A model generated the notes under the pieces. That model saw only the letters and a list, made by a program, of their open reading frames with translations, had not been told where the DNA came from and ran no database searches. Below, in pieces: positions 1 through 7,872 of a DNA stretch of 11,632 nt. Position numbers and translations under genes: made by a program. Positions within the stretch are counted from its first letter, which is position 1, and every line of letters begins with the position of its first letter. Source of the DNA: JBFLVN01 sp040758475 (GTDB lineage Bacteria; JAGRBM01); assembly GCA_040758475.1 (NCBI GenBank), contig JBFLVN010000113.1, forward strand, positions 1 to 11,632, read 5' to 3'.

Positions 1-921
1 GAGCCCCTTGCCGAGCTTCTTCCAGAACCCGCCGAGCTGATCGTCTCCGAACCCAAGGGCCTGAATTTCGGGGAGCGTATCGAGGCGCTCCACGATGCCG
101 ATCAATTCGGCGACCTCGGACTCGCTGTAGCTCGTCTTCTGGGGGTCAAACTCCGCGAGAATCCAGCCGCGAAGCTCGGCGTCGGAGACGAATTTGAGAT
201 CCTGCGCCGTCCACGGGAGCGAGACGCTTTTTCCCGTGGAGAGGTGGAACGTGACCGTGTGCTGCGGGGCGGCGAGCTCGGCCAGATAATCGCCAAGCCC
301 GTAGCCGATATTTTGCACTGATACGGGCCGCATGGGAGAGACCTCCTGGGTTTCACCTTGGGGTTTGATCTGAAAGGCGCGAAGGACGGGGAAGTGGGGC
401 TTCCAATCAAAACCTTCGCCACCTGGAATGGTTGTGTCGAGATACACCCAGACCGGAATCCCCTCGGGGGTTCGATACTGGGCCTGAAGGAAAACGTGGT
501 GGAACTTTCCGGGAGAACTCCCGGCGATGACGATGCGGACGGGGTAGCCCACGCTCATGAGGAGCGAGCCGAGCAAAACCGCATGGCAGTCGCAGTCCCC
601 GTGCCCCATGACGAGGGTCGGGACCACGGACTGGACCCATTCATATCCGAAAGGATCGCGGGTGTAGCGGACGTTTTGCTGGACGAAATCGAAGAGGGCC
701 TTTGTTTCCCCACGGCCGTCGTAGGCCTGAACCCCGGCGCCTTCGATCAGATCGCGGGCGAAGCGCGCTAGGCGCGCCGAGTGGGAGAGGTGCCAGATGA
801 CCTCGCCCATCTTGCGTACCGTCTCCAGCACCCCGGCCTCGCCCTTGGGAACGGCGTAGGGGAACTGCCGCAGGGGCAGGGTTGGGGCCTGTCCCGAATC
901 TGTTTGCGCCGGGGAGGTCAT
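1..921 (-). CDS. Transglutaminase-like cysteine hydrolase, 3' end cut by window edge
   Basis: The minus-strand frame is open from ATG at 921 to the window edge (307 codons, no stop), so the C-terminus is missing. Residues about 70-165 carry a transglutaminase-like core: GDCDCHA with Cys110, FHHVFLQ with His142 and VYLDTT with Asp162 make a Cys-His-Asp triad in the usual order and spacing. A segment before the Cys (YTRDPFGYEWVQ, about 86-97) fits the N-terminal part of such domains. The visible end (LGGFWKKLGKGL) is a Gly/Lys/aromatic amphipathic stretch. Members of this fold are transglutaminases, proteases or amidases, so the reaction cannot be fixed. No signal peptide is seen. The start overlaps the upstream stop as ATGA, which implies translational coupling with the Q-rich protein. 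From memory, similar proteins occur in prophage and phage-like clusters; this is a weak inference. The fold is well supported, the role is not. Confidence 0.82.
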   Translation of the reverse strand, partial: MTSPAQTDSGQAPTLPLRQFPYAVPKGEAGVLETVRKMGEVIWHLSHSARLARFARDLIEGAGVQAYDGRGETKALFDFVQQNVRYTRDPFGYEWVQSVVPTLVMGHGDCDCHAVLLGSLLMSVGYPVRIVIAGSSPGKFHHVFLQAQYRTPEGIPVWVYLDTTIPGGEGFDWKPHFPVLRAFQIKPQGETQEVSPMRPVSVQNIGYGLGDYLAELAAPQHTVTFHLSTGKSVSLPWTAQDLKFVSDAELRGWILAEFDPQKTSYSESEVAELIGIVERLDTLPEIQALGFGDDQLGGFWKKLGKGL

Positions 922-2366
922 TCACCCTTCCCCTTCGCCAGTTCAAGAACCTGCGAGAGATAGGCCTGGAAGTCGGGCTCCTGGACCCGGGCCGTGATCT
1001 TGGGATTGCCCAGAAACCTCGAAAGATGCCCTACGTCGGCGGCCGAGAGCTGGCCGGCTCTCAAAATCGCGGCGAGCTCGTCCGGAATGCGCGGCAGGAT
1101 GTGCCCGGCGAACTCCTCCATCGTCACGGCGTTCCTCACGCACTGGTCCACCGTCTCGAAGAGCTTCTCGAAGGCTTTGAAGTCCGTCCCGGCGGTTGCG
1201 CCCTCCTGGGGCCCGGCAGGAAGGGCCGCTCCCTTGGGCTGCGAGGATGCGCCCGAGAGAAGATCGCCCAGCGCGTCGGCGCTGATGCCTTCCTCGGCTC
1301 CGCGCAGGACGTTCCCCACGACTCGTTCCAGGGAGCCCGAGAGCTGCTCGCCGAGGCGTTCGAGGAAACTGGGGCGGCTCGCCTCGGCGGATTGCTCCAA
1401 GGGAAGCGGTCCCAGGGCGAGGGTTTCGCCTTCGCCGACATCGTCATCGTCGTCTCCCGTTTCGTAGGGAAACGCGGGCGCTGTCGCGGGGGACGCCGCG
1501 AGGCCCATCTCCCGGAGGCTGGCGAGCACCTTGGCGATCCCTTCGAGCTGGTCGGTAAGGGAGGGCCCCTGGGGTGCCGCCGCGGCCGGGCGCGGCTGCT
1601 TCGTCCCCGTCACCACCGCCTGCATGAGCGAGGAGAGAAGCGCCTGGCTCTGCTGGGACTGCTGGGTGAGGAATTTAAGAAGTAGCTCCTCGCTGCCCCT
1701 GGCCTGGGGCTGTGCAAGAGTCCCAAGCTGCTGCTGGACCTGCCGCTGCGTCTCGATGCTCGCCGAGAGGGCCGCAAGGGACTGCTGCACCCCTTCGAGC
1801 ACCTTCGCCACGGGGACCATGACGGCCTGGGCCGTGTGCTGGACGATCTCGCCCAGGTTCACCTGCTGCGAGTCGGATTCTTTTTCGTCGAGTTCCGGAA
1901 CGATGGGAAGCTCGTTGTTCGGGATGTCCGAGTATCCTGCGATGCTCTCCTGTCCCGACCGCCGGAACTTTCCGTCCACCCGGACTTTCCAGCGGTAGAA
2001 CCCGTCCCCGTAGGACTCGCCCAGAATCTCGGAGACCTCCATGCCGCGCATGTGCTCCTCGATCTGGAGGGGCGGAAGCTTTACGGGCGCCTTCCCCGGA
2101 GTCCGCTTGATGACGTAGAGCTTGGCCCGGGTGAGGTCGCCGCCGGTGAGTTCTTCGAGAAGTTTCTCAATGGTCGGGAACTCGCCGGATTCGTCGTCCC
2201 CGACCGGGCTTGGAGCAGGGGAGCGTCCCGCGACAGGGGCAGGCGAGCTAGAGACCTCCCTCGTTCCTGGAGGGACCAAGGAGCGGGGCGCCTCGACGGC
2301 GGCCCCGGCTTCCTCGAACCCCTCGGCATCCAAGCCCTCGTTTAATTCTTCGTACGGCTCTTCCAC
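918..2366 (-). CDS. Q-rich, partly coiled-coil protein of unknown function (phage-like cargo?)
   Basis: This is a 482-residue protein I do not recognise. I chose GTG at 2366 because GGGAGG lies 6 nt upstream; an in-frame GTG at 2393 (491 residues) is also possible. The order of regions is: an acidic and Pro/Ser-rich N-terminus (1-60); a small probably beta-rich unit (about 79-137) with YVIKRTPGKAPVKLP and SYGDGFYRWKVRVDGKFRR; a glutamine-rich helical stretch (about 165-255) with QVQQQ and TQQSQQSQ, likely coiled coil; a Pro/Ala linker with a DDDDD run; and a helical C-terminus (about 390-482). It has no transmembrane segment and no catalytic motif. It lies between the XRE gene (about 25 bp overlap) and the transglutaminase-like gene (ATGA overlap). 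It could be a structural or scaffold protein of a phage-like element, or a partner or substrate of the hydrolase. Confidence 0.75.
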   Translation of the reverse strand: MEEPYEELNEGLDAEGFEEAGAAVEAPRSLVPPGTREVSSSPAPVAGRSPAPSPVGDDESGEFPTIEKLLEELTGGDLTRAKLYVIKRTPGKAPVKLPPLQIEEHMRGMEVSEILGESYGDGFYRWKVRVDGKFRRSGQESIAGYSDIPNNELPIVPELDEKESDSQQVNLGEIVQHTAQAVMVPVAKVLEGVQQSLAALSASIETQRQVQQQLGTLAQPQARGSEELLLKFLTQQSQQSQALLSSLMQAVVTGTKQPRPAAAAPQGPSLTDQLEGIAKVLASLREMGLAASPATAPAFPYETGDDDDDVGEGETLALGPLPLEQSAEASRPSFLERLGEQLSGSLERVVGNVLRGAEEGISADALGDLLSGASSQPKGAALPAGPQEGATAGTDFKAFEKLFETVDQCVRNAVTMEEFAGHILPRIPDELAAILRAGQLSAADVGHLSRFLGNPKITARVQEPDFQAYLSQVLELAKGKGE

Positions 2367-2581
2367 AGATGGCCTCCCTGGCGATGGAGGCACAAAAGGA
2401 CCTCTCGCCGGGGAACGCCCAGGGCCCTGGCAATCCTTCGCACTTCTTGTGTAGTTGGATTGAGGCGGCCGGCCTCGATCTGCGCGAGGTGAGTCCGGCA
2501 GATGCGTGCCTGTACCGCCACCACCTTCTGGGGCAGGTCGAGGCTCTTGCGAAGATGGCTCAAGGACCCGGTGCGTTCCAT
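2342..2581 (-). CDS. Small XRE/Cro-CI-type helix-turn-helix DNA-binding protein
   Basis: A 79-residue protein consisting almost entirely of one XRE-type HTH domain. Residues about 8-60 match the family pattern, with recognition-helix region RICRTHLAQIEAGRLNP followed by TTQEVRRIARALGV, the usual fourth and fifth helices. I chose ATG at 2581. A TTG at 2644 would add 21 residues that do not look like domain sequence. The likely job is repression of its own operon with the downstream Q-rich and transglutaminase-like genes. It overlaps the next gene by about 25 bp. An inverted repeat ending 10 bp upstream of the ATG is a candidate operator. The ribosome site is weak. It lies 93 bp from the end of the caspase-like gene and on the GC-rich side of the composition change, so it more likely belongs to the left block than to the Gabija block. 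Confidence 0.8.
   Translation of the reverse strand: MERTGSLSHLRKSLDLPQKVVAVQARICRTHLAQIEAGRLNPTTQEVRRIARALGVPRREVLLCLHRQGGHLWKSRTKN
2373..2378 (-). promoter_or_regulatory. Ribosome binding site that favours the GTG at 2366
   Basis: On the minus strand GGGAGG is followed by CCATCT and then GTG (2364-2366), a near-ideal 6-nt spacing. The upstream in-frame GTG (2391-2393) has only GAGAGG at 7 nt. The site lies inside the 3' end of the XRE gene, so the two genes would be translationally coupled. Confidence 0.5.
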
Positions 2582-2590
2582 GCGCTCAGG

Positions 2591-2612
2591 GTGCCTATGA
2601 AAAGGGAGGCAC
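2591..2612. promoter_or_regulatory. Candidate XRE operator: inverted repeat GTGCCT-N10-AGGCAC
   Basis: A perfect 6-bp inverted repeat, GTGCCT (2591-2596) and AGGCAC (2607-2612), lies just upstream of the ATG of the XRE gene at 2581. Its position and half-site spacing suit an HTH dimer that autoregulates, but a short repeat can occur by chance. No clear sigma-70 promoter was found in the 93-bp gap. Confidence 0.3.
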
Positions 2613-2674
2613 GGGCAAGAGACGAAAATGCTCGAACGCCGCAAGCGTGAGACGTCTTTACGTGGGAAACAGCT

Positions 2675-4165
2675 TTACTCCTTTAGGAGTTTGAGTGTCG
2701 ATGGTGGGAGTGCGGGTGCCACCAACTTCAGATGCTTATCCAAGGCGTTGAGAAGCGGCTTGGGGGAAAGCCGGGTTCCACTTTCAAAACGAAGGCCATT
2801 TTCATCGATTCGGAAATATTCATCCGAACCTTCGGAACGTACTTCGCACCAATTCGGGCCGCCAGCGCTCGGGTCGTAGTCGTATTCGATCCCCTCTGGC
2901 TCGTCCTCTTCTAACCGATTTACTATCTCGGCTACATCCAGGCGCTGTTTGGTTTGAACTTCAAGGGCGTCGAAATAATCTGAGAACACCTCGTTGAAAT
3001 CGTCCCGGGCAATTATGGAAGGTTCCCGGATATGAGTCACTTCATAGCGCCACGTGCATTCGCCCGGATCATCAGATGACTGGTCTGCGGTGATATGGAA
3101 ATCGAAATCCGGCGTCACGATAGATGCCGTCCCATCCTCGGCCCCGTCTCGTTGAAGCTCTTTGTTCTTGTAGCCGAGTTTATCACGGAAGGCCTTCACC
3201 ATCTCTGTAAGATCGTTGTCAATATCATCCGCAGCGATTCGGCGGATGAAGGCCGCTGCGTAATCAGCCACTTCTTCGGGTACATGATGCCCCTTTTTGT
3301 AGCCACTCAGAGCCTTGACTCGCTGGGAATCCATCCTCACCAAGGCTGCCCGTTTCGGCTCAATGGGTGCAATGTTGGCAAGGGCTTCTTTATGGAGAAG
3401 CTCCTGAAGATTGGCAAGAAGGAACTCCCCCGTATTCCCTCCAAATTGCCACGGCGTTTGCAGCGAACGAGTGATCTTGTGCTGCTTGAGGGTCGCGGGG
3501 ACTGCGCGGTGGAGATAGCCTTGCAGTGATGTGGAGGTGAGAAGACGCTTCTCCGTCAAAGCGCTCTTGTCCTTTCCGCTAAACGCCTGGATCAGGTGGT
3601 AGGTCCAGCAGCCATGCTTGAGGGCAGCGATCGAATAGGACTCTTCGTCGGATTTGCAGGAGGCAAAGCAGTGGCAGTACTCGGCGTCCTGAAGGAGCTC
3701 CTTGATCTCTTCTTGCGATAACCCCCCATACAGCGCTCTAGCACCCTCGCTAAACTCGATTCCACTGCTGCACGAGTCAAGAAACATGATGACTCGCTTG
3801 CAGCCGGAGGCTCGAAGCTGTGCCAAAACATCTTGAAGGGAAAGACTTGTTCTCGCGGGATCTCCAGGGCGTGTATCGGAGCAGGTTATATAGTTGTGCC
3901 CATTTTTGGAAAAGCCATGTCCGGCATAAAAGAGAATGAATACATCTTTTTCCTTCAGGTGCTTACAGACCGAACGTATTTCGGACTCAATTGTTGCCTT
4001 GGTGGCCTTCTGGCTTAGCAGGATAGTCTGATCGGTGGTGTCAAAATCGTGAAGGGTCAGCACCTTGGCAAAACCCTTCGCATCGGCTTCAGCAAAATCT
4101 ACGGGGCTTATACCCGCATTCAGATACTGTTCGATTCCAATTAGGAGGGAATATTTTGTTGTCAT
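2675..4165 (-). CDS. Caspase-like protease (peptidase C14) with unknown C-terminal half
   Basis: A 496-residue protein. The N-terminal 1-250 is a caspase/metacaspase fold: KYSLLIGIEQY opens the p20-like unit, the catalytic His83 sits in FYAGHGF, and the catalytic Cys132 sits in MFLDSCSSG after Asp130. SCKSDEESY (169-177), GCWTYHLIQAFSG (185-197) and TPWQFGGNTGEFLLA (237-251) are the usual p10-side blocks. Caspase-like proteases act after Asp or after Arg/Lys depending on subfamily; I cannot assign specificity. Residues about 252-496 match nothing I know: a helical part, then an acidic mixed part (DEPEGIEYDYDPSAGGPNW near 425-445). No transmembrane segment is seen, so it is probably cytosolic. 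The ATG at 4165 has a purine-rich GGGAAG just upstream. It follows the GajB-like helicase by 53 nt on the same strand and shares its lower GC, so it is probably co-transcribed. No gasdermin-like gene is adjacent. The protease call is firm; its role as a defence effector is inference. Confidence 0.9.
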   Translation of the reverse strand: MTTKYSLLIGIEQYLNAGISPVDFAEADAKGFAKVLTLHDFDTTDQTILLSQKATKATIESEIRSVCKHLKEKDVFILFYAGHGFSKNGHNYITCSDTRPGDPARTSLSLQDVLAQLRASGCKRVIMFLDSCSSGIEFSEGARALYGGLSQEEIKELLQDAEYCHCFASCKSDEESYSIAALKHGCWTYHLIQAFSGKDKSALTEKRLLTSTSLQGYLHRAVPATLKQHKITRSLQTPWQFGGNTGEFLLANLQELLHKEALANIAPIEPKRAALVRMDSQRVKALSGYKKGHHVPEEVADYAAAFIRRIAADDIDNDLTEMVKAFRDKLGYKNKELQRDGAEDGTASIVTPDFDFHITADQSSDDPGECTWRYEVTHIREPSIIARDDFNEVFSDYFDALEVQTKQRLDVAEIVNRLEEDEPEGIEYDYDPSAGGPNWCEVRSEGSDEYFRIDENGLRFESGTRLSPKPLLNALDKHLKLVAPALPPSTLKLLKE

Positions 4166-4218
4166 TTATCTTCCCGTTTTGCTGGGCCGCCCTTGGGGCC
4201 GCACGTTATTTTCTCAAT

Positions 4219-6144
4219 CTATAAATCAATCCCCATTTCACGAAGGAATCTGGAAGGCTGCTTTGTCCATCCAAAAACCTGCGTCGAAAAAGTCATAGTC
4301 AGGGATTCCTGGGCGCGAGTAATTGCGACAAAGCAGTTCCGACGTTCCTCTTGCATCTCAAGGGAATCGTCGCCCTTCTTGACGGCAGCCCAACTGGGGA
4401 GCTGGTCCTCCACCAAACCCATAAGATAGACATGTCCGAATTCCATCCCCTTGGAAGCATGGATAGTGAAACAGGGGACCGCTTTGGGCGGCTTCGGCAG
4501 TGCTTTGGAGGTTAGGTCGAGTTCGTGAAGCAACTGATGAAGACCCACGTCCTCACCTTCAAATTTCTTGGTTATTTCAGCCAGGAGCATTTTCCAGACT
4601 TCCCGTTCTTCATCGAATTCGTTGAAAGCGTTTTCATCCGGCTGCGCTGAGGACTGACAGGCTTCTGCCCAGGCAAACAATTTGTCTGCGAAATCACTGT
4701 AATTCAGCGAATTCAAAAGTGGCTTGATACTCCTTCCAAGCAGAGTGCGTGTTCGCTCCTCAATAGCGTCACGGAGTTTCACCTCATCAAGCCATGAGTG
4801 CAGCAAGTCTTTTCCGTCGGCGGATGCACGGGAAAGAACCGGGGCCAGTTCAACGCTGATGCCTTCCAGTTCGTAAAAGGCCTTTGAAAGACGCGCGAGT
4901 GACTGCTTATCTTCTTTTGAATTCACCAAGCGAAGGATGGCATGTAGCATCCTCAAGGGGGCGCTCTTAAATTCATCCTTACGGGCCGCGAAATATATCG
5001 GAACTCCTGCCTCTTCAAGTTTTTGCCCAACCAAATCAAGGAGCTTTTTCGTGCGGGCGAGAACGGCACAGATTACCCGTTCCCCCTTATTTCTCTGTGA
5101 TATATCTCGCGCGATCCATCCGGCTTCCTCGTCTACGGAGTTGAAACGGAATACTCGCAGGACATCGCCACTTTCACCCTGTTTGACCGCTTGCAGTGGC
5201 TTTTTCCCGGCCGAGCGGTTCAGGTTCTTTTCAATCAGGGCGTTGGCCAGTTCGATGACCAATGGCGGGCAGCGGTAATTTTCCGGAAGTTGCAACTCGG
5301 AGACGCCGAAGTCGTCCCGCAACGCTTGTATCCTTTTGGGACTTGCGCCGTTCCATTGATAAATGATTTGATCGTCATCAGCTACGACAAACAGGGTAGA
5401 AGGGTCGGGCCGGGAGATAAGTGAGAGAATCTGATATTGGGAATGGTTGGTGTCCTGAAACTCATCGACGAGGACATGTTTGAAGACCTTGCGGATATGC
5501 TTGACCAAGAAGGGAAATTTGCCAAGAAGGTCGAGCGATTCGGCGATCAGGCTCGGAAAATCGAGGGAATTCGTTTCGCGCAGCGCTTTTCGGTAGGCGG
5601 TGTAGACATGGGCCAGTGGGACGGCGTTTTCCACGTTGGTTTGCTGGAGCAGAGTTTCCGCCTGATCTGGTGGAACGCATTGTTCAAGAAGCCGTGTGAC
5701 CGCAGGCAGGAGTTGTGCGGCTTTGAAATGATCAGGAAGCGAGTAGGCTAGATTCTTACGAAGTTTTCCAAGAACATCGTCCAACAACGCTTCGCGGTCG
5801 GCATCGTTGGAGAGAATCTGAAAATCTGGGCGAAAATTAAGATGATTGCCATGCTGTTGAAGGAGTTCCGCGGCGTAAGAGTGAAAGGTCGTAAGCCGCA
5901 CTCGGCCAAGTTCGCCGGGCACCAGTTCCTCAACTCTGCCACGCATCTCCGCTGCGGCCTTATTGGTAAAGGTCAACGCCAGAATCCTGAAATGCTGGCC
6001 CGCGGATTGCTCCAGGATACGGGCGATACGACTGGTCAGCACCCGTGTTTTTCCGGAACCAGGGCCAGCCAGTACAAGAAGAGGCCCATTGTCCCACAAC
6101 ACGGCTTCGCGCTGGTTTTCATTTAGCGAGGAGAAATCAAGCAT
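4219..6144 (-). CDS. gajB: GajB-like UvrD/Rep-type SF1 DNA helicase (Gabija)
   Basis: A 641-residue SF1A helicase with the full motif set: Q motif NENQREAV (8-15), Walker A AGPGSGKT (26-33), Ia LTFTNKAAAEM (57-67), TTFHSY (85-90), II VDEFQDT (226-232), III ADDDQIIYQWNGA (255-267), IV ENYR (288-291), V TIHASKGMEFGHVYLMG (560-576) and VI RRNCFVAITRAQESL (601-615). These motifs should give ATP-driven 3'-5' translocation or nucleotide hydrolysis. Alone it could be a generic Rep/PcrA homologue. Its place 3 nt after an OLD-family nuclease makes it a GajB, the helicase half of Gabija, which in studied systems assembles with a GajA tetramer. GGAGG inside the end of gajA, 7 nt before the ATG, drives coupled translation. 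It is longer than the well-studied Bacillus GajB (about 500 residues from memory), mostly between motifs IV and V. GC is low for the window. Confidence 0.88.
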   Translation of the reverse strand: MLDFSSLNENQREAVLWDNGPLLVLAGPGSGKTRVLTSRIARILEQSAGQHFRILALTFTNKAAAEMRGRVEELVPGELGRVRLTTFHSYAAELLQQHGNHLNFRPDFQILSNDADREALLDDVLGKLRKNLAYSLPDHFKAAQLLPAVTRLLEQCVPPDQAETLLQQTNVENAVPLAHVYTAYRKALRETNSLDFPSLIAESLDLLGKFPFLVKHIRKVFKHVLVDEFQDTNHSQYQILSLISRPDPSTLFVVADDDQIIYQWNGASPKRIQALRDDFGVSELQLPENYRCPPLVIELANALIEKNLNRSAGKKPLQAVKQGESGDVLRVFRFNSVDEEAGWIARDISQRNKGERVICAVLARTKKLLDLVGQKLEEAGVPIYFAARKDEFKSAPLRMLHAILRLVNSKEDKQSLARLSKAFYELEGISVELAPVLSRASADGKDLLHSWLDEVKLRDAIEERTRTLLGRSIKPLLNSLNYSDFADKLFAWAEACQSSAQPDENAFNEFDEEREVWKMLLAEITKKFEGEDVGLHQLLHELDLTSKALPKPPKAVPCFTIHASKGMEFGHVYLMGLVEDQLPSWAAVKKGDDSLEMQEERRNCFVAITRAQESLTMTFSTQVFGWTKQPSRFLREMGIDL

Positions 6145-6147
6145 TAT

Positions 6148-7872
6148 TCAGCCTCCGGCCAGTTGTACAACGCGGGCAATGATGTCTTGGATTGTCTGGG
6201 GGATGGTTGCGGCTCCACGTTGCCGAACCTCCTGTATCAATGCCTGGGCAAATGCCGGTTTGCCGCCAGACTGCTTAATGGCGGCCTTGATCAGCAAATT
6301 CGCTCTCTTATCGGCGTCACCTGCTGCCTCTGTGTCAATCTGGCTTTTGCCGGCGGCTGTCACCATGTTTTCGATGAAACTTGCATAACCATTGTGCCAA
6401 AATTCGTGCTCAATATCGACGTGGGTCAACACACGCGCACGATCCACAAGGCTTTCGCCTGTCGCGAGGTGATTGTTTGCACGATTCACATAATCCTTTC
6501 CGGCTTGATCTCCATCGGCCATCAAGAACCATTGAATTCCTAGCGCCTTGGCGAACTTTATAAACGGTTCACCTTTGCCGATGACCTGGCTGAATTCCAG
6601 AACAGAGAAACTGACTTCATCCTGCGAGGATCCCATCACATCGAAAAGTAGTGGCATAAGATGATAATCCGATTCGCCTTCTACCAGCAGCCAACAGCGC
6701 GAAAACAGGTAGTGCCCCTTGGCGAGACGAATGCTGTAATCAATGGCCTGAAGGTCTCGGTCCGTGAACGCGCCGCTATTCACCCGCCCGACATGTGTCT
6801 CCCCATTATGTTTATAAAGTCTTCGCAACGCCATGACCGGAACCCGCGAAACCAGATCGCCAGAATGACTCGTAACGAGAAGTTGCCCGGCCATCGTTTC
6901 CAGAAATGCCCCCAGCGAACGAATGGCCGAAGGATGAAGATGTGCCTCCGGTTCTTCCAACGCCAAGAGTGGCGTTGACTCCGGGGCATAAGCTTCGGCC
7001 AGGTTGACGGCGGCAAAGGCCTGAAAGAGCATCAGTACGGCGAGGCTTTGGGTGCCTTCGCCGTGACGGTGCAGGGGGAGTTTCGCGCCGTAACTCGATT
7101 TCAAATGCACTTGGACTTTCCCAACCATGTCGAAGACACGGGTCGGAATCGCTTCTAAGGATACTGGCTCTGCGGAATCTAGCGGCACGAGGCGCCCGGC
7201 GTCGGCGAGCTTGCTCGTTACTTCGGTCAGTCCGGTATTCGCTCCAATCACCGATGTGTTGACCTCCCGGAGCATTTCCTCGATCTTTTCACGCTGGTCG
7301 TCGGGAAGTTGGATAGATTTCAGAAATCCACTCCAGAACTGGCCGCGTTGTCCAAATTCTTGAGATGCGTCCCGGAGGGCCGAAAGGAAAAAGAGCGGCA
7401 CAAACCTGGAAATCAGATTGAGCGGTGTTGCGTTCTTGAGTAAGAGTTCCGCACCGCTTGCGTTCAAAAACGCCCACTTGGTTTCAAAAGATCCCGATTC
7501 TTCCTGGTAGCTCCCGTTCGCCTGTAACCAGATATGATTCAGGCCATCCGTACCCGGTTGAATCACTTCGTTCATCTGCTGAATGACAGGGTCGGGCCAC
7601 TCATTCTCTTTCGTCTCAGAGAAATGCAGTTTGATCGAAATGGGATCGGCCGTTTGTGGAGTCGCTGTTGCATCTTTCAAATGGAAATCGTATTCAGTGA
7701 ATCGAGCGTCTCGCCGGACGCCAAAACCGCGTGTCAGAATGAGTCGAATAGCCTCCAGCACCGTTGACTTGCCGGTGTTGTTTTCACCGATGAGTACCGT
7801 CAAGCCATCAAGGGGCAGACATAGCGAGCGGATGCCGCGAAAGTTTTCGATTGTTATCTCTTTTAACTTCAT
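6148..7872 (-). CDS. gajA: GajA-like OLD-family nuclease: AAA ATPase plus TOPRIM (Gabija)
   Basis: A 574-residue protein, close to the usual GajA length. The N-terminal ABC/AAA ATPase has MKLKEITIENFRGI, Walker A GENNTGKST (29-37), a signature-like HGEGTQS (270-276), Walker B LLALEEPEAHLHP (302-314) and the H-loop LVTSHSGD (332-339). The C-terminal TOPRIM nuclease domain begins at LLVEGESD (395-402; Glu398, Asp402) and has MADGDQAG (451-458; Asp453, Asp455), the acidic metal-binding set. Studied GajA proteins nick DNA at specific sequences and are inhibited by nucleotides, so they switch on when phage replication or transcription depletes NTPs. The canonical N-terminus fixes ATG at 7872; its ribosome site is weak. 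It is the first gene of a gajA-gajB-caspase operon and is divergent from AbiE. Pairing with a helicase makes it a class 2 OLD protein rather than a stand-alone OLD. Confidence 0.92.
   Translation of the reverse strand: MKLKEITIENFRGIRSLCLPLDGLTVLIGENNTGKSTVLEAIRLILTRGFGVRRDARFTEYDFHLKDATATPQTADPISIKLHFSETKENEWPDPVIQQMNEVIQPGTDGLNHIWLQANGSYQEESGSFETKWAFLNASGAELLLKNATPLNLISRFVPLFFLSALRDASQEFGQRGQFWSGFLKSIQLPDDQREKIEEMLREVNTSVIGANTGLTEVTSKLADAGRLVPLDSAEPVSLEAIPTRVFDMVGKVQVHLKSSYGAKLPLHRHGEGTQSLAVLMLFQAFAAVNLAEAYAPESTPLLALEEPEAHLHPSAIRSLGAFLETMAGQLLVTSHSGDLVSRVPVMALRRLYKHNGETHVGRVNSGAFTDRDLQAIDYSIRLAKGHYLFSRCWLLVEGESDYHLMPLLFDVMGSSQDEVSFSVLEFSQVIGKGEPFIKFAKALGIQWFLMADGDQAGKDYVNRANNHLATGESLVDRARVLTHVDIEHEFWHNGYASFIENMVTAAGKSQIDTEAAGDADKRANLLIKAAIKQSGGKPAFAQALIQEVRQRGAATIPQTIQDIIARVVQLAGG

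Noticed and set aside
102..946. Three separate short minus-strand frames (102-422, 407-640, 641-946)
   Set aside because: They lie in frames other than the transglutaminase-like gene and are Arg/Pro-rich. A single clean frame from 921 to the edge carries the conserved triad.
882..2345. Long plus-strand frames opposite the Q-rich protein (up to 267 codons)
   Set aside because: GC-rich antisense shadows with no recognisable domain or ribosome site. The minus-strand genes overlap in operon fashion and have better starts.
2582..2644. Longer N-terminus for the XRE protein from TTG at 2644
   Set aside because: The 21 added residues are Cys/Pro/His-rich and precede the HTH domain without matching it. 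ATG at 2581 starts just before the domain.
2675..4165. Gasdermin-caspase or CRISPR-linked protease system
   Set aside because: No gasdermin-like hydrophobic protein, no Cas gene and no CRISPR array lies near the caspase-like gene; its neighbours are GajA and GajB.
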